From: Ryuthela nishihirai
Taxonomy: Eukaryota > Arthropoda > Arachnida > Araneae > Heptathelidae
Assembly: GCA_038380435.1 (NCBI GenBank)
Contig: JAWZYU010000020.1
Span: 43,370,307 to 43,434,306 of the forward strand
Direction: 5' to 3'
DNA length: 64,000 bases
Below are positions 28,501 through 35,647 of the stretch, piece after piece. Under the pieces are notes generated by a model. It did no database searches. It had not been told where the DNA came from and saw only the letters and a list, made by a program, of their open reading frames with translations. Each line of letters opens with the position of its first letter. Within the stretch, counting starts at the first letter, position 1. Both the position numbers and the translations under genes were made by a program.

Positions 28501-31500
28501 ATGAATACTTATATGAAAGTTGCCTATGAATAAGTGATAATCCTTAACTACTTGTAATCATTGCAGGAAAATATTTTATTCTTTCATCTCTCAGGCAGTT
28601 ACAAGTGTGTAAATACCTATAGTACTAGACAAGCAGCATTAATCCATCAGTAGATGAATAGTAATTTAGAAGGGAACGAAAGTTGTAGATCAGGGCTGTT
28701 TAACTTGTAACTTCAGGATGTGGGTGGGGTTCATTGCTTCTGAAGTATTTGATAGGGGATCACAATCTAAAAAGTAATATAAATTTAAAAATGTATAATT
28801 TTATAAATGAAACATTTTTCAATACTTTAGTCTTCAGTCCTTATTAACTACACTTCTCTCAACCCACCTAATATTTATTGGAACATGGCTGGTAACAACA
28901 CTGAGAATAGTCTCTTCTATCAAATTGACTATATTTAAATTTATGTTAGTTGTAACAAGTGTTACAGTAGTTCACCTGTTACGAATTTCTTAATAGGAAG
29001 AGCTAGGACTCTAGATTCAGTATACAGCTTCTTATCATAAAGCAAAATAAGATTTGTCCATCCAACTCTCTGCTTCCCATTCCTTCAAAAAAGGAGAAAG
29101 AACTTTTAAATGGTAAAAGCTAGGATTACCAAATTTGGAATATATTTTCCTCTTTCCATAGCTCAAAGTAACAAGGGTTTGACTCCTTCAAACCCTTTGC
29201 CCTTCCCCCCCCCAAAAAAAAAGACATTAAATATGTTAACCATTGCCTAGTATGGTGAGTTATATCTCAGTTGAAAGCTTCTGATGAGCAATATCGTGGG
29301 CTATTTCAAATTATGTCCCTTCACTTCAATCTCCACCCCAACCCCTATCCAAAATAAGGTGGTACAGAAATTTTGTGAAGGTCAATCAATTGTAATGCAT
29401 TCTATGTCAAATGGCTTATGAAGAGTATCATATATTGTATATTTTAGAGAGCTTACCCTAATCAAGTTAATGGATCTGCTAATTTATGATATTTTTCAAG
29501 GTGAAAATGACTCAGTGTAGTAGCCTAATTTCACTATATCACTGGTAGATGTAAATGCACAACAAAATACAAAGTTATTTATAAGAGATGGTGATTTGTA
29601 CAGAGATTGAAATAAAATTGATTGAAAATAAAATGTAAGTGCTTATTCTACAATTATTGAATCAGATTTCAATTAAAAAAATGACCTTCTCCTAAGTAAT
29701 ATCTTGCTGCATCTTTCTACTATCAATTGGGAACTTTATTTGTGCTACAAGAATATTATAACAAATGAATTATATATTTTGCCAAGTGCTTTCATCTATC
29801 AGTGATAGAGTGAAATTAGTTTTCAAGATTTGTCTGAAGATCTAAGGATTACAATAAATGAGTTGAGAGTTGTTTGTTTAGGTAGCCTTATTGTAGATGA
29901 TTACCAGCAACCTTTTTCTGATTTTGCACCTCTGTTATCATCTGCCTTTAGATGCTTGTCATTGTCTCATAAATCATAATTTTATTAATTTAAAAGGTGT
30001 TTACTGTTTTTACTGTCATGGTCAAGGCAGCAAAAAAGAATTGTATAATGAAAAGGAAGAGAGATCAGCTGCATTTAGTAGTATCATCACTGAACCTTTA
30101 CATATTGACTTAAACTTCTGTATAATGTTCAAGCAACATTTTTTGCTACTGTGAATATTGGATACATTATGTAAGGAGATATACTTTCAAGTGCATATGC
30201 AACAATGTCAGTCAATCACCTGACATCTGTCTTGATTTGGTTATGTATAGATGGAAATGGTGTAAATTAGTTGTAAAGTATATATATGGCCAATGGGCTA
30301 GCTGGTATTTCATTAAAGAAATATTATAGAGAGAATTTCAAAATTTTTCTTCTTACATTGATGTGATTTTTTTGGCTAATTTATTAAGTTTGAAACACAA
30401 ATGTGTGGTAAATTTAATATTTCATGAGGGACAAGATTATAGTTTATCTTAATTGTAAATAAGTGTAAAAAACTATATTAATGCACAGCAATTAGTAATG
30501 TTCAACATTAGTCAAACAACTCGTACCTGTAAATTAATTCTGAAGTCTCATACATGTGCTTTTATTGCATTGAAAGTGTTAAATCTCTTTACTTAAGTTA
30601 AAAATTCTATAGCAATTAATTTTAAAATATGGAAATTTTAAAAACTGATAAACACTCTCAGTTGTCATAAAAGCAATATATATTGTTTCATTTATTAGAT
30701 TAATAAAAAATCTTCAGCATAATTAGAAGTAAATATGATATTTACACAAATATATAATAATATAGGGAAATTGATGTATAGTAGACTTGTTACAGCAGCA
30801 TCACCTAAGATGAAAGTATGGTTAAAATGGGCAGTTTTGTTTTAGAACTTGTGGTCTTTTTCTAATCACAGATTTCTTTAATATGAATCATCTACTGTGG
30901 ACAAAATTGTGTCTCATTATATTGTGACTTCATAATGATGAAATCACAATACAATTACAAATACTGACTTCATAATGATGAAGGCTAACCAAAAGAACTT
31001 TTTATTTTTTATAAAATGAGGAGGATGAACTTAGTCATTTTCCTACATTAGTACATTGGCTAACAGCTGTACAAGTACCTCTGTTTCTATTCTAATTCTC
31101 CACCAACATTCCTGAAAGTTCAGAAAATCATTCATGCACATATCAAACTAAGAAATGTGTTGACAGGCAGATATTTATACAAGTAAAACAAAAATTGCAT
31201 TTTTATTAGCCTGTTGTTTGGTTTTTATATCTTTCTGTTCGTACAAAAACTATGCGAAGCATGTACTGCATTATTCATTGTCTTAAATGTATAGTAGAGT
31301 TTACTGTACTATAATTCATTCTCAAAATAAGCATGGATCATATCTGCTAATCTTATTGACATTGGTGAAATTTTAATGTTAAAGCAGAATATTAATATAA
31401 ATATTAGTTTAAATATAATGGGTATTTTTATACTAATATTTATAAACTTACTTATGAGGTTTGTTCAAAAAGATAGCAAGTTCATAAAATTTGTTAGAAA

Positions 31501-31984
31501 TGAAATCCCCAATTCTAAGCATGAAACTTTTTTTTTTCATTCTTTTCTAATAAAAGGGGGGGGACCCCCCTTTATCAGGGGTGCCCATTATCAGGCTTAG
31601 TCCATTAAACAGTAGAATATTTAATTATCTGAGCTTAATTAGCATTTAAATACAAAAAAAAAAGAACTAACTTAAGAAATATTTAAAGAATTTAAGAGAC
31701 AATATCACATTCCTAAACAGAATATTTATCATCCTGTCCTTTATGTTTAGCATTATAATTCATGGTCTGTTTCCTTTCAAACATATAATATTTTTGGTCT
31801 ACTGTGAATTAATTTTTGTCCTTTTATTTCCTTCTTTTAGACTCTGCTGACTCTATTATTCATTATACAAATAGTATATCGTGATGTTAAAGATCTCTGG
31901 AAGCGGAGAAGTATACGATCTACAAAATTAGAAGATATGCTAATTAATGCTGACCCAGAACACTTGTATGCTGAAAACAGTTGA
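1369..31984 (+). CDS. SLC37A3: SLC37A3-like sugar-phosphate exchanger, C-terminal half (7 exons, 5' end outside window)
   Basis: Seven separate coding blocks with GT/AG borders and compatible phases join into 267 codons plus a split first codon. Order: an acidic, low-complexity loop (VDEEEELPPDQQPLLKRE), a stretch beginning PGVLA-YSLAYACLKLVNYS, WYDVGGIFGGIIGGYIS, SPNDKLINAILMSITGFFIGG, ADLGRQ, EALATVTGIIDGTGSAGAAAGQ, then the last membrane segments and a short cytoplasmic tail ending YAENS. These are hallmarks of the major-facilitator SLC37 family; the ADLGRQ and PNDK-INA-LM blocks favour SLC37A3 over SLC37A1/A2/A4. Family members are ER-membrane 12-helix proteins of about 500 residues; A1, A2 and A4 exchange glucose-6-phosphate for phosphate, while transport by A3 is not established. 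Only about six C-terminal helices are encoded here. No frameshift or internal stop was seen, so the gene looks functional. The N-terminal exons and promoter must lie to the left. Confidence 0.9.
1786..2012 (-). mobile_element. RTE LINE fragment (3' coding part)
   Basis: The sequence follows the minus-strand LINE at 39754-43305 over the region corresponding to about 39950-40175. Shared blocks include ctgcacaatatgctgct and cctaatgcccaagatact. It covers part of the C-terminal domain after the reverse transcriptase and is strongly diverged, so it is an old copy in the intron after exon a. Confidence 0.75.
2190..3052. mobile_element. non-autonomous DNA element with ~40-bp inverted ends
   Basis: ggtgcctacataatgggaat (2205-2224) with gcctgccgatttc (2226-2238) at the left is mirrored at the right by gaaatcggcaggcat (3007-3021) with ccccattacataggcacc (3022-3039). 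The 0.86-kb interior has no transposase reading frame. The ends could be flanked by TTA, which would suggest PIF/Harbinger, but this is weak. Confidence 0.6.
3762..3903 (+). CDS. SLC37A3: SLC37A3-like exon b
   Basis: The acceptor is tttaatttcag at 3761 and the donor GTAAGT at 3904. Phase 0 at the start, phase 1 at the end. It encodes YSLAYACLKLVNYSFFFWLP, then a luminal loop with YGWEESEADKLS and WYDVGGIFG. This is the most strongly conserved block of the family and anchors the identification. Confidence 0.92.
3910..6130. other. intron between exons b and c, left part
   Basis: Apart from the SINE B copy at 5072-5215 I see only AT-rich sequence, a C-run near 4135 and short A/T runs. There are no exons, and CpG is almost absent. 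Confidence 0.6.
5072..5215 (-). repeat. SINE B copy, 5'-truncated
   Basis: The (AAT)n tail at 5072-5094 is followed by the reverse complement of the SINE B 3' half (ctcaagcagctgcttgcc, then the caggagcctgtcag block). The tRNA-like head is missing. Confidence 0.8.
6136..6705 (+). mobile_element. internally deleted mariner relic
   Basis: The right end ctttctgaccaacctcata resembles a mariner terminal repeat, and the left end near 6136 (tgtgaaacttgttcgaaaag) is a weaker match to its reverse complement. Between them the + strand reads TQHLLQSFQWEILEH followed by a degenerate HNPDPGKND, corresponding to the mariner transposase segment that normally reads LL-F-WE-L-HPPYSPDLAP. The rest of the transposase is missing, and hairpins fill the right third. 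The total is about 570 bp, against about 1.3 kb for an intact mariner. It is non-functional. Confidence 0.55.
6644..6682. repeat. perfect 18-bp hairpin
   Basis: Arms 6644-6661 and 6665-6682 are exact reverse complements (tacaagacacatagct / agctatgtgtcttgta plus two T/A pairs) around a GAA loop. It sits inside the mariner relic, next to another inverted pair built from aataagttaaaa units at 6584-6625. Confidence 0.85.
7331..7356 (+). CDS. SLC37A3: SLC37A3-like microexon c (26 nt)
   Basis: Only 26 bases lie between ..atttatag at 7330 and GTAAGT at 7357. Joined to the leftover G of the previous exon it gives GGIIGGYIS, which fills exactly the gap between DVGGIF and DKIGTRSP with the spacing seen in vertebrate SLC37A3. 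It ends in phase 0. Automatic gene finders would easily miss it. Confidence 0.87.
7357..8990. other. intron sequence after microexon c
   Basis: No repeats or exons can be supported here. Open stretches near 8503-8727 exist on both strands but show no family motif and no splice context that would extend the gene. Confidence 0.5.
9000..9080 (-). mobile_element. Penelope-like or other retroelement terminus
   Basis: Read on the minus strand this contains cctgaggatgcc, then gtggtgaaacgcgtcgta, then a short palindrome gaacctggaaggttc. The CTGANGA ... GAAACGCGTCGTA arrangement is reminiscent of the hammerhead-like ends of Penelope-like elements. No reverse transcriptase is seen beside it, so at most it is an isolated end fragment. 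Confidence 0.35.
9241..9542. mobile_element. fold-back MITE with perfect 42-bp inverted ends
   Basis: Positions 9241-9282 are the exact reverse complement of 9501-9542. Further inward, taaagttaattttgtcaatt at about 9395-9414 is mirrored at about 9463-9482, and a ttggggcctggtt unit is repeated three times. The interior is non-coding. Both ends begin TATA, so a TA target duplication is possible. Confidence 0.85.
9687..9809. mobile_element. TTAA-flanked MITE (piggyBac type)
   Basis: TTAA at 9683-9686 and 9810-9813 flanks a 123-bp element. Its first 17 bases (tccttcccgagtgatat) match the reverse complement of its last 17 (cccttcctgagtggtat) with three differences. TTAA duplication is typical of piggyBac-related elements. 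Confidence 0.7.
9814..10460. other. intron sequence without recognised features
   Basis: AT-rich sequence with no exon or repeat that I can support. Confidence 0.5.
10467..10600 (+). repeat. SINE B copy, old and internally deleted
   Basis: A head like that of SINE B (ccagtggttgaatggttagc) is followed after a deletion by tgtctgacctgtggc and agctgcttgagag, the family's 3' end. Confidence 0.6.
11198..11583 (+). repeat. SINE A, full length, 13-bp target duplication
   Basis: A 386-bp element. The head has a polymerase III A-box-like gtggctcagtcggtag and a B box ggttcgagtccc about 54 nt in, so it derives from a tRNA. The body contains ggatgggacattaag and gcacgttaaagaacac, resembling conserved central domains of widespread invertebrate SINEs. 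The 3' end is ctcagaggtaaaacaaccc with a short AACCC-type tail rather than poly(A). The duplication accctgaatagta is at 11185-11197 and 11584-11596. It landed exactly at the edge of the transposon beginning at 11597. Confidence 0.93.
11597..14434 (+). mobile_element. 2.8-kb terminal-inverted-repeat DNA transposon
   Basis: The left end tatgagcctttcaaaagcc with aaactgat is matched by the reverse complement of the right end (gttatcggtttggcttctga then gaggctcata, ending near 14434). About 23 of the first 28 bases agree. Both ends are preceded by TA or TATA, so the target duplication cannot be separated from the repeat. The element encloses one broken transposase-like gene and nothing else. Confidence 0.75.
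12087..13970 (+). pseudogene. decayed DDE-like transposase of an unnamed arthropod family
   Basis: Reading across stops and frameshifts, the + strand begins MASNNKIQNSVSDSDPA (12087), then shows a Cys-containing segment (DTSCQCAWKCNQTI), an N-terminal half with the spacing of proteins annotated only as uncharacterised in many arthropods, and RGSQEISSFLIKYIKTYAE followed by YSDSCSRQNRNI near 13380. Then come SGHSCLSNDSDFDIL, ADWYEIIRTCKKKN, and a tail LLYPSGRLVTKEKRK. The YSD-C--QNRN and SGHS---DSD blocks are the likely catalytic core, as in the intact relatives I recall. The longest uninterrupted piece is 121 codons (13274-13639). There are more than ten stops, so it is dead. I cannot place the superfamily with confidence. 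Confidence 0.65.
14624..14955 (+). repeat. SINE A, old, internal deletion
   Basis: Head and body are recognisable (gcagttcccaggttcaagtc; ggatgggatgttaaacc). The stretch between the 'gttaaagaa' block and the 3' C-rich part is missing. Most family CpGs are TpG or CpA. The duplication taaccact is at 14616-14623 and 14956-14963. Confidence 0.85.
14960..15718. other. intron sequence without recognised features
   Basis: AT-rich, with a C-rich run at 15128-15145. No exon or named repeat was seen. Confidence 0.5.
15719..15925 (-). repeat. SINE B, nearly full length, old
   Basis: The (AAT)n/A tail is followed by the reverse complement of the whole family sequence, up to the head gggctcgaacccaggtccc ... 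cgtgctagccatg. Confidence 0.85.
16655..16730 (+). CDS. SLC37A3: SLC37A3-like exon d
   Basis: The acceptor is ..aaatgtag at 16654 and the donor GTTAGT at 16731. It encodes DKIGTRSPIVGIMLILSPAS and LFIYN plus one base of the next codon: a cytoplasmic turn after the helix of exon c, then a hydrophobic helix. It is preceded by a 9.3-kb intron carrying many repeats. Confidence 0.86.
17069..17226 (+). repeat. SINE A, short deleted copy
   Basis: The head (ggggttggctcaatcagtag) joins almost directly to the family's 3' end (aatggcactcgtaggtaaaa). The whole central body is deleted. Confidence 0.7.
17290..17530 (-). repeat. SINE B, full length with internal insertion
   Basis: Tail-first copy ending in the tRNA-like head (cgcgctaaccactcagccat). 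About 40 extra bases near 17415-17458 are absent from other copies. Confidence 0.85.
17531..17722 (-). repeat. SINE B, tandem to the previous copy
   Basis: A second copy begins three bases after the previous head with its own taaataaata tail and ctcaagcagctgcctgcc. The two are the same way round, so one probably inserted at the edge of the other. The head is degenerate. Confidence 0.85.
18838..18905 (+). repeat. SINE C head relic
   Basis: tagtagctcagtattaagag and gaagtcatgagtttgca align with the tRNA-like head of the copy at 19274-19412. The tail is lost. Confidence 0.45.
19011..19140 (-). repeat. SINE C copy (inverted relative to the next one)
   Basis: The reverse complement shows a head with a B-box-like gggttcagatcc, then ttttcctct and acttaaaaagcatcttgata, ending gtggataaatatta. 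It forms an inverted pair with 19274-19412. Confidence 0.6.
19274..19412 (+). repeat. SINE C copy, tRNA-like head
   Basis: ggagctcagtggtcagagca carries an A-box-like motif and ggttcagatccca a B box. It is followed by ttttcctcttcacccatc and a tail ending tagataaatattt. It lies only about 150 bp before exon e. The element is about 140 bp and distinct from SINE A and SINE B. Confidence 0.6.
19566..19765 (+). CDS. SLC37A3: SLC37A3-like exon e
   Basis: The acceptor is tttcttatag at 19565 and the donor GTAAAT at 19766. This 200-nt exon is the longest in the window. It encodes ASPNDKLINAILMSITGF, then FIGGVANLISTAIAADLGRQ, and EALATVTGIIDGTGSAGAA up to AGQ. It starts two bases into an Ala codon and ends in phase 0. 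Conservation with SLC37A3 is high across the whole exon. Confidence 0.93.
20201..20592 (+). repeat. SINE A, full length
   Basis: A complete head-to-tail copy. The duplication ctacaaaaatg is at 20190-20200 and 20593-20603. Confidence 0.93.
20604..21494. other. intron sequence, very AT-rich, with weak diverged repeats
   Basis: Blocks around 20900-20980 and 21310-21390 (gaacttttagaactt... / caactttagaattttt...) look like diverged copies of each other. No named family was recognised. Confidence 0.35.
21495..21645 (+). repeat. SINE B, 5'-truncated
   Basis: Begins at taggtaaggcatgg and runs to gctgctgcttgagg with a T/A-rich tail. Confidence 0.85.
22298..22339. repeat. 20-bp imperfect hairpin
   Basis: gagaaaagtcataattgatt (22298-22317) and aatcagttgtgacttttctc (22320-22339) are complementary at 18 of 20 positions around a 2-nt loop. 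It may be the end of a small element. Confidence 0.7.
23195..23244 (-). repeat. SINE B 3' fragment (50 bp)
   Basis: An A/T tail plus ctcaagcagctgcttgcc and the next 20 bases only. It is a severely 5'-truncated insertion. Confidence 0.8.
23433..23641 (+). repeat. SINE B, full length reference copy
   Basis: A 209-bp element. The head ccatggccgagtggttagcg contains an A-box-like motif of the Leu/Ser tRNA type and the B box gggtttgagccctgg follows. The body is shared by all copies. The 3' end is gcaagcagctgcttgagg followed by (ATT)n. The duplication tattatcacctc is at 23421-23432 and 23642-23653. The 3' end matches the tail of the RTE LINE (see 56700-56728). Confidence 0.92.
23690..24340 (-). pseudogene. 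Tc1-type transposase relic
   Basis: The minus strand reads, with frame breaks, ANDLFTDVQIQF, then QGEQGNYCNIRERDHFGGGN followed by VMVWV, then AAQEYIDTILASY, GPDFILIHINAHPHRAHV and finally IEHMWNIL. These are the successive blocks of a Tc1 transposase: FTDE-RF, GGGSVMVWG, F-QDNARPHRA and PIEH-WD. The first Asp and the final Glu are present. The middle Asp is replaced (HINAHPH in place of QDNARPH), so catalysis would be lost. No terminal repeats were found. Confidence 0.8.
24341..24959. other. intron sequence with an inverted cagttggagg pair
   Basis: cagttggagg near 24628 and cctccaactg near 24682 are complementary. Otherwise no exon or repeat is recognisable. Confidence 0.4.
24960..25660 (-). 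other. GC-rich island of unknown nature, possible solo LTR
   Basis: About 700 bp is clearly richer in G+C than its surroundings. On the minus strand it contains tataaaatgggga (near 25276) about 300 bp before an AATAAA in gtgaataaataagg (near 24977). This is the spacing of a promoter and poly(A) signal in a long terminal repeat. No matching second LTR, gag or pol is present, and TG/CA ends were not identified. It could instead be a piece of a processed gene. Confidence 0.3.
25819..26198 (+). repeat. SINE A, full length, old
   Basis: All blocks are present but heavily mutated, with nearly every family CpG lost. The duplication is cattatccttaaa (25806-25818) versus cattaaccttaaa (26199-26211). 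Confidence 0.88.
26412..27749 (-). mobile_element. Tc1-like transposon, 1.34 kb, both ends present
   Basis: The left end cactgctggccattaaaagt is matched by the reverse complement of the right end (cactgctggccagtaaaagt), continuing about 26 bp with three differences. TA precedes the left end (26410-26411), and the right flank now reads CA. Length and structure are typical of Tc1. It lies in the intron before exon f. Confidence 0.88.
26547..27680 (-). pseudogene. Tc1-like transposase, frameshifted
   Basis: A DNA-binding piece FDRGRIEDFRKVDYCTK lies near 27500-27560 in a different frame from the catalytic part. The latter (26547-27131, 194 codons open) reads IVFSNESRFSM, GVMVWGAIG, YQQDNAQ, then drifts before LWLRIKTEWTDIPQTHI and a C-terminal THGGYRRY. 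The first catalytic Asp of the DDE triad is Asn (FSNESRF), the second is kept (QQDNA), and the expected Glu region (PDL-PIEH-WD) is scrambled by indels. It is non-functional. Confidence 0.85.
27884..27949 (+). CDS. SLC37A3: SLC37A3-like exon f
   Basis: A 66-nt, phase-0/phase-0 exon between ..tctgtttag at 27883 and GTGAGT at 27950. It encodes 22 residues, LLIPVIQNNVGWHFVFYLFM then IM. The Gly-Trp followed by Val-Phe-Tyr at the start of the helix is the family pattern. Confidence 0.88.
28230..31455. other. long intron sequence before the last exon
   Basis: AT-rich and nearly free of CpG. A hAT-like start may lie near 28690 (agggctgtttaacttgtaac), and tgacttcataatgatgaa occurs twice (30927 and 30966). 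No exon was recognised. Confidence 0.45.
31456..31620. other. possible mariner end and a G/C-run hairpin
   Basis: gaggtttgttcaaaaagata looks like a mariner terminal repeat. Near 31550-31574, ataaaagggggggg is followed at once by accccccctttat-like sequence, forming a strong hairpin. Confidence 0.35.
31841..31984 (+). CDS. SLC37A3: SLC37A3-like terminal exon g with stop codon
   Basis: The acceptor is cttcttttag at 31840. The exon encodes TLLTLLFIIQIVYRDVKDLW, a basic KRRSIRSTK stretch and a short acidic tail ending YAENS; TGA is at 31982-31984. This is the last helix and the cytoplasmic C-terminus. The positively charged residues just after the helix fit a cytoplasmic end. Confidence 0.9.
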   Translation, partial: TLLTLLFIIQIVYRDVKDLWKRRSIRSTKLEDMLINADPEHLYAENS

Positions 31985-33289
31985 GAATCATTTATATGTA
32001 ATTGCCATCAATATTAGAATGTTGTACTTTTATACATATGTATAATAATGTTGTCAAGCAAGAATAACTTCCATATTTTTTTAAGAAAAAAGAAAATTTT
32101 GAGAAAAAGGGGGTGGAAAAAGTGCTTCACCTAGTAAAAAGATGAAATGAGGAAAAAAAAAAGTAGTAAATCTCTCCAAATTTTTAACAAACAAGACTAA
32201 TTATCAATTTTATTTGTAATTTTTTTGTTTGAAGTATTCTCAGTTGTTTTTTTATTTAGTATAAGTTCCTCAATTGATATATTGAATATTGACTTTTCTG
32301 GTGCTCTGCCATACAAATCCATTTTAAATTGTCTGTGATAAACAGAAATTTCAGAACCATTCCTTTAAACCATTAATAATTTAAGTGGGTGCCATTTGCA
32401 AAAAAGCCAAATATAGCTTTCTATATATACATTTTGAATTATTTCATTAGCTAAAAGTACTTAATCCATAAGTGATGTGAAGTGTAATAGAGCTTAAAAT
32501 TTCATCATTTATTCTAAATTTACCTTTTGATATAATATTCAGACTTCAATCAAGAATATTTTATGTTTAAAATTTTGAAGCTTTGTAACTTTGAAAGTAA
32601 GCCTTTTACAAAAAAAATCCCATTGGAGAAAATTTAATACATTTGCTGAGGTAGAGAATTTTGGAATATGGCCTGCAGTGCATGAGTCACAAATGACACA
32701 AGCATGTCTTCCATTCTGTGTGTTGCTGATTTCTGTGGTTAAACTTGTTTTACTGTGGCACTGATATTTAATAATGCAGTTGAATACCTTTGTGAAAATG
32801 ATATCTATGAACTAAATGAGTGACAGAACTTATATTTTTATTTATATTATGCAAATCATGGGTGACATGATGCATAGATAAATTTTCCTTTCCTAATATG
32901 ATAGTAGTAATTCTGATACCTTGAGAACAGAAAGCAAAATTTGTAGAGTAATATATAGTTAGTTATTGAAACCTAAATATATATGATTTAAATGCAACCA
33001 GCTTTAATACACATACAAATCAAAAGAAAATTAAAAATTTTTGCAGAGAAATACACTACGTAAGAGGCAATTACCATTTGTATTTTTTTCTTCATCAGTT
33101 AATACCTTGATTAATATAACAAAATAAGTGTAACAAACATGAAATGATATAATATTGGTTGATAAAATATTTTGAGCATTCTTTTTTTTAAAACAAAATT
33201 ACCGAATTAACTGAAACTGTTATGTGACATTCATTAAGACAGTCAAGCACAGGAAAGATCCTTCATGGACAGTCATAACAGAACATGAT
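31985..33289 (+). other. probable 3' UTR of the SLC37A3-like gene
   Basis: An AT-rich, CpG-poor stretch without recognisable repeats follows the stop codon. No AATAAA occurs here; an ATTAAA lies near 33029. The first AATAAA is at 33451-33456, inside a piggyBac relic, and another is at 39580-39585. The polyadenylation site is therefore not settled. Confidence 0.4.
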
Positions 33290-33480
33290 ATTGATTACTC
33301 CTTTTGTTGTCATGGAGTTTCAGTTTTTCTTGTAGCAGTTAGAACACATTCCATGAAATTTCCTGGTTTGACCTTCACCCCTTGAAGAGTCTATACCCAG
33401 TTTTTAGGCAGATTCTATACTGGATTAGGAACAAGTATTGAAATCTGGCAAATAAATTGTTCCTGAAATTCTGGAATTGA
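33290..33480 (+). mobile_element. piggyBac-type relic, inverted to the next copy
   Basis: The stretch cctggtttgaccttcacccc and its flanks (about 33300-33440) are the reverse complement, with substitutions, of about 34650-34780, which belongs to the piggyBac pseudogene. It retains only a small coding fragment. Confidence 0.6.
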
Positions 33481-33743
33481 TAATATTTTTCTGTTAAATA
33501 TGCATTGAACTATTCATACTTATACTACATAAGTGCTTGTGTAAATTCAATGAAAATCTTCTTATAGCATATCAAGGTTTTTCAAAGACTTGAGTAGTAA
33601 TGTGTCATTTGATTACTTAGATTAATCTTAGCAGAATTATAATCTATTGCACATTGGGTTTTTCTTATGATGTCTCCTTTGCAATTTGTTTTCTTGTGTC
33701 ACTTTAGGTTAGCATTATGATGTTGCAACAATGTAATTATTAA

Positions 33744-34301
33744 CCTTTTCACTACCATACTGGCCCATACTGCACATAGGGTTGGGTTGTTTTACCTCTG
33801 AGCAGCACTTTTTTGCACACGATGGGCTAAATGACCAGGTCACACGGACCCCGAAGGCTCAGAGAAGGTTGGGGGAGGGGACCCACTGGAACAGCTGTTG
33901 GGAGACAGATGGTAGCCTCCCATCAAGGCCATCCAGCGTGTTCTTTAATGTGCACAGGGTATGGCTCTCCCACACACGGGGCCACGGCTTAACGTCCCAT
34001 CCGACGGACGGCGGCTTTTCCAAGCCCATCGGTGTCCCCTACTGACCGCGGGCAGGGCGGGGAATTTTGCGGAGATAAAACTCAACGCTGACCCAGCTGG
34101 GACTCGAACCTGGGAACTACAGATTACGAGCCTGGCGCGCTACCGACTGAGCTTAACGTCCCATCCAATGGACAGCTGCCTTTCCAAGCCCATCGGTGTC
34201 CCCTATACTGCACATAGGAGATGGTGAAGAGGAAGAAATAGCATGATTGTACAAACCCATTTAAAATATTTGCTAATTTGGCTGATATGGTAGTAAAAGG
34301 G
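33744..34301. mobile_element. TTAA-flanked MITE split by a SINE A insertion
   Basis: TTAA at 33740-33743 and 34302-34305. The left end ccttttcactaccatactgg matches the reverse complement of the right end (cccttttactaccatatcag). Removing the SINE and one duplication leaves about 120 bp, close to the 123 bp of the element at 9687-9809. Confidence 0.72.
33781..34204 (-). repeat. chimeric SINE A with extra body segment before its head
   Basis: A complete minus-strand SINE A (33781 to about 34152) is followed directly by 34153-34203, a second copy of the family's internal segment (ttaacgtcccatccaatgga ... catcggtgtcccc). The duplication atactgcacatagg encloses both parts (33767-33780 and 34205-34218), so they arrived as one insertion. 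Confidence 0.9.
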
Positions 34302-34352
34302 TTAAGACAGCATTTACTAACTCACTTCATCACTTTGACACCTTTTTGATAT

Positions 34353-34446
34353 ATCATCCTCCTCCTCCTCAAGCAGTAGTGGGCTATGGAGGTCCGACCA
34401 GACCGTGCAATTTAGTTCTCCAAGCAAGTCTGTCCTGAGCTACATT
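34353..34446 (-). mobile_element. RTE LINE, 94-bp 3' end fragment
   Basis: The (ATC/CTC)n tail, ctcaagcag, then gggctatggaggtccgacca and following bases match the 3' end of the LINE at 39754. It is severely 5'-truncated, as usual for target-primed insertion. Confidence 0.88.
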
Positions 34447-34469
34447 TTAATATATAACTCCAGTGATTC

Positions 34470-35600
34470 CATTTTCTTAGTTTCATCTTAATGTTTTCTT
34501 TTGGAATTCCTTTTCACTTGCTGTCAGGGTGCTGCAAATGTATGTTTTGTTCAGTAAACATTCCTCAGCAAGGGGCTTGTATATCACTTGTATAGAATCT
34601 GTCTATATACAAGATACAATTCTGCAGAAACAATTTTTCCACCATTTGCATGACAATTGTATATCAACTACTTCCTGCTCCAGTAGAGTCTTCATAAAAA
34701 GTAAGTGTACATTCGTCAGAGGGGTGAAGGTCAAAACAGGAAACTTCATGGAAGTGTTCCAACTGCTATAACAAGGCCAACAGTTTTATCCATTTTTCAT
34801 GACTAAATTTTGATGTGATGTGAAATTGTGTAAAGGTGTACAGCCTAGGCATACAATCTTTATATAATTTTCACACCATATTCGTGGGCTTTACCAAGAA
34901 TGTGCAGTTCAGAATACAAAACAGCCTCTCCATTAAATCATCAGTTTGTCAATCACAATATAATAGAAGAAAACTGATTATTCAAAATATTAAGTAGAGA
35001 CTGTACTTGAAAAGATGATCTGATTTGTCATATTCAATTTCATTTTTCACAAAGTATACAATTTTAAAGGCAAAATTATATCCCTTGGCATTTTAGATTT
35101 TATCAAGCTTATGTGATCCCTTTTGTTTTTTGACAGTATAATGGTTTATTTGTTCTCTGACTAGGTCCATGAAAATTCAAATGAGGGAGATTTTAATCTG
35201 TTTTAATCCATCATCAATTAAAGACTTTCACTTAATATGGTCTCTTCTGCATAACATTTTGTCTGTCACCATAATATTTCATCTGTCATAAAAAGTACAA
35301 AGGAAGCAGATTTTCAGGAAGGACTGGAATGTGTGAATTTCCACACTATTATCATAATATGGAATTGGGGATCATTGATATTAGACATGTTTTCCATATG
35401 CATCACTGAGGCTGAACTTCTGTTTCATCTTCAGGTGAAGAACATTCTGTTCTTATTTCATCATCCAGTGATCCTTCATCTGAAGCCTTGGGAACTGATA
35501 AGAACTTGCAATCTGGATATTTGTCTGAAACATTGCATTAGGATAATCTTCAGTACCAACAAGTAATATTACACGTAGAAGATGTCAAAGGAGTTGACTC
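34470..35600 (-). pseudogene. piggyBac-type transposase relic
   Basis: Minus strand, several frames: an acidic N-terminal-like stretch (ECSSPEDETEVQ), DLVREQINHYTVKK, LTFYEDSTGAGSS, then YTIVMQMVEKLFLQ and CILYIDRFYTSDI, and KGIPKENIKMKLRK. The order and the combination L-Y-D-(F/W)YTS followed by (R)KG(I/M)P are diagnostic of piggyBac transposases. Several stops and shifts make it inactive. The TTAA MITE immediately to the left may be related. Confidence 0.72.
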
Positions 35601-35647
35601 TGTAGGGTTGGAACATCTTTGATTATTTCAATCAGTATTTCACAGGG

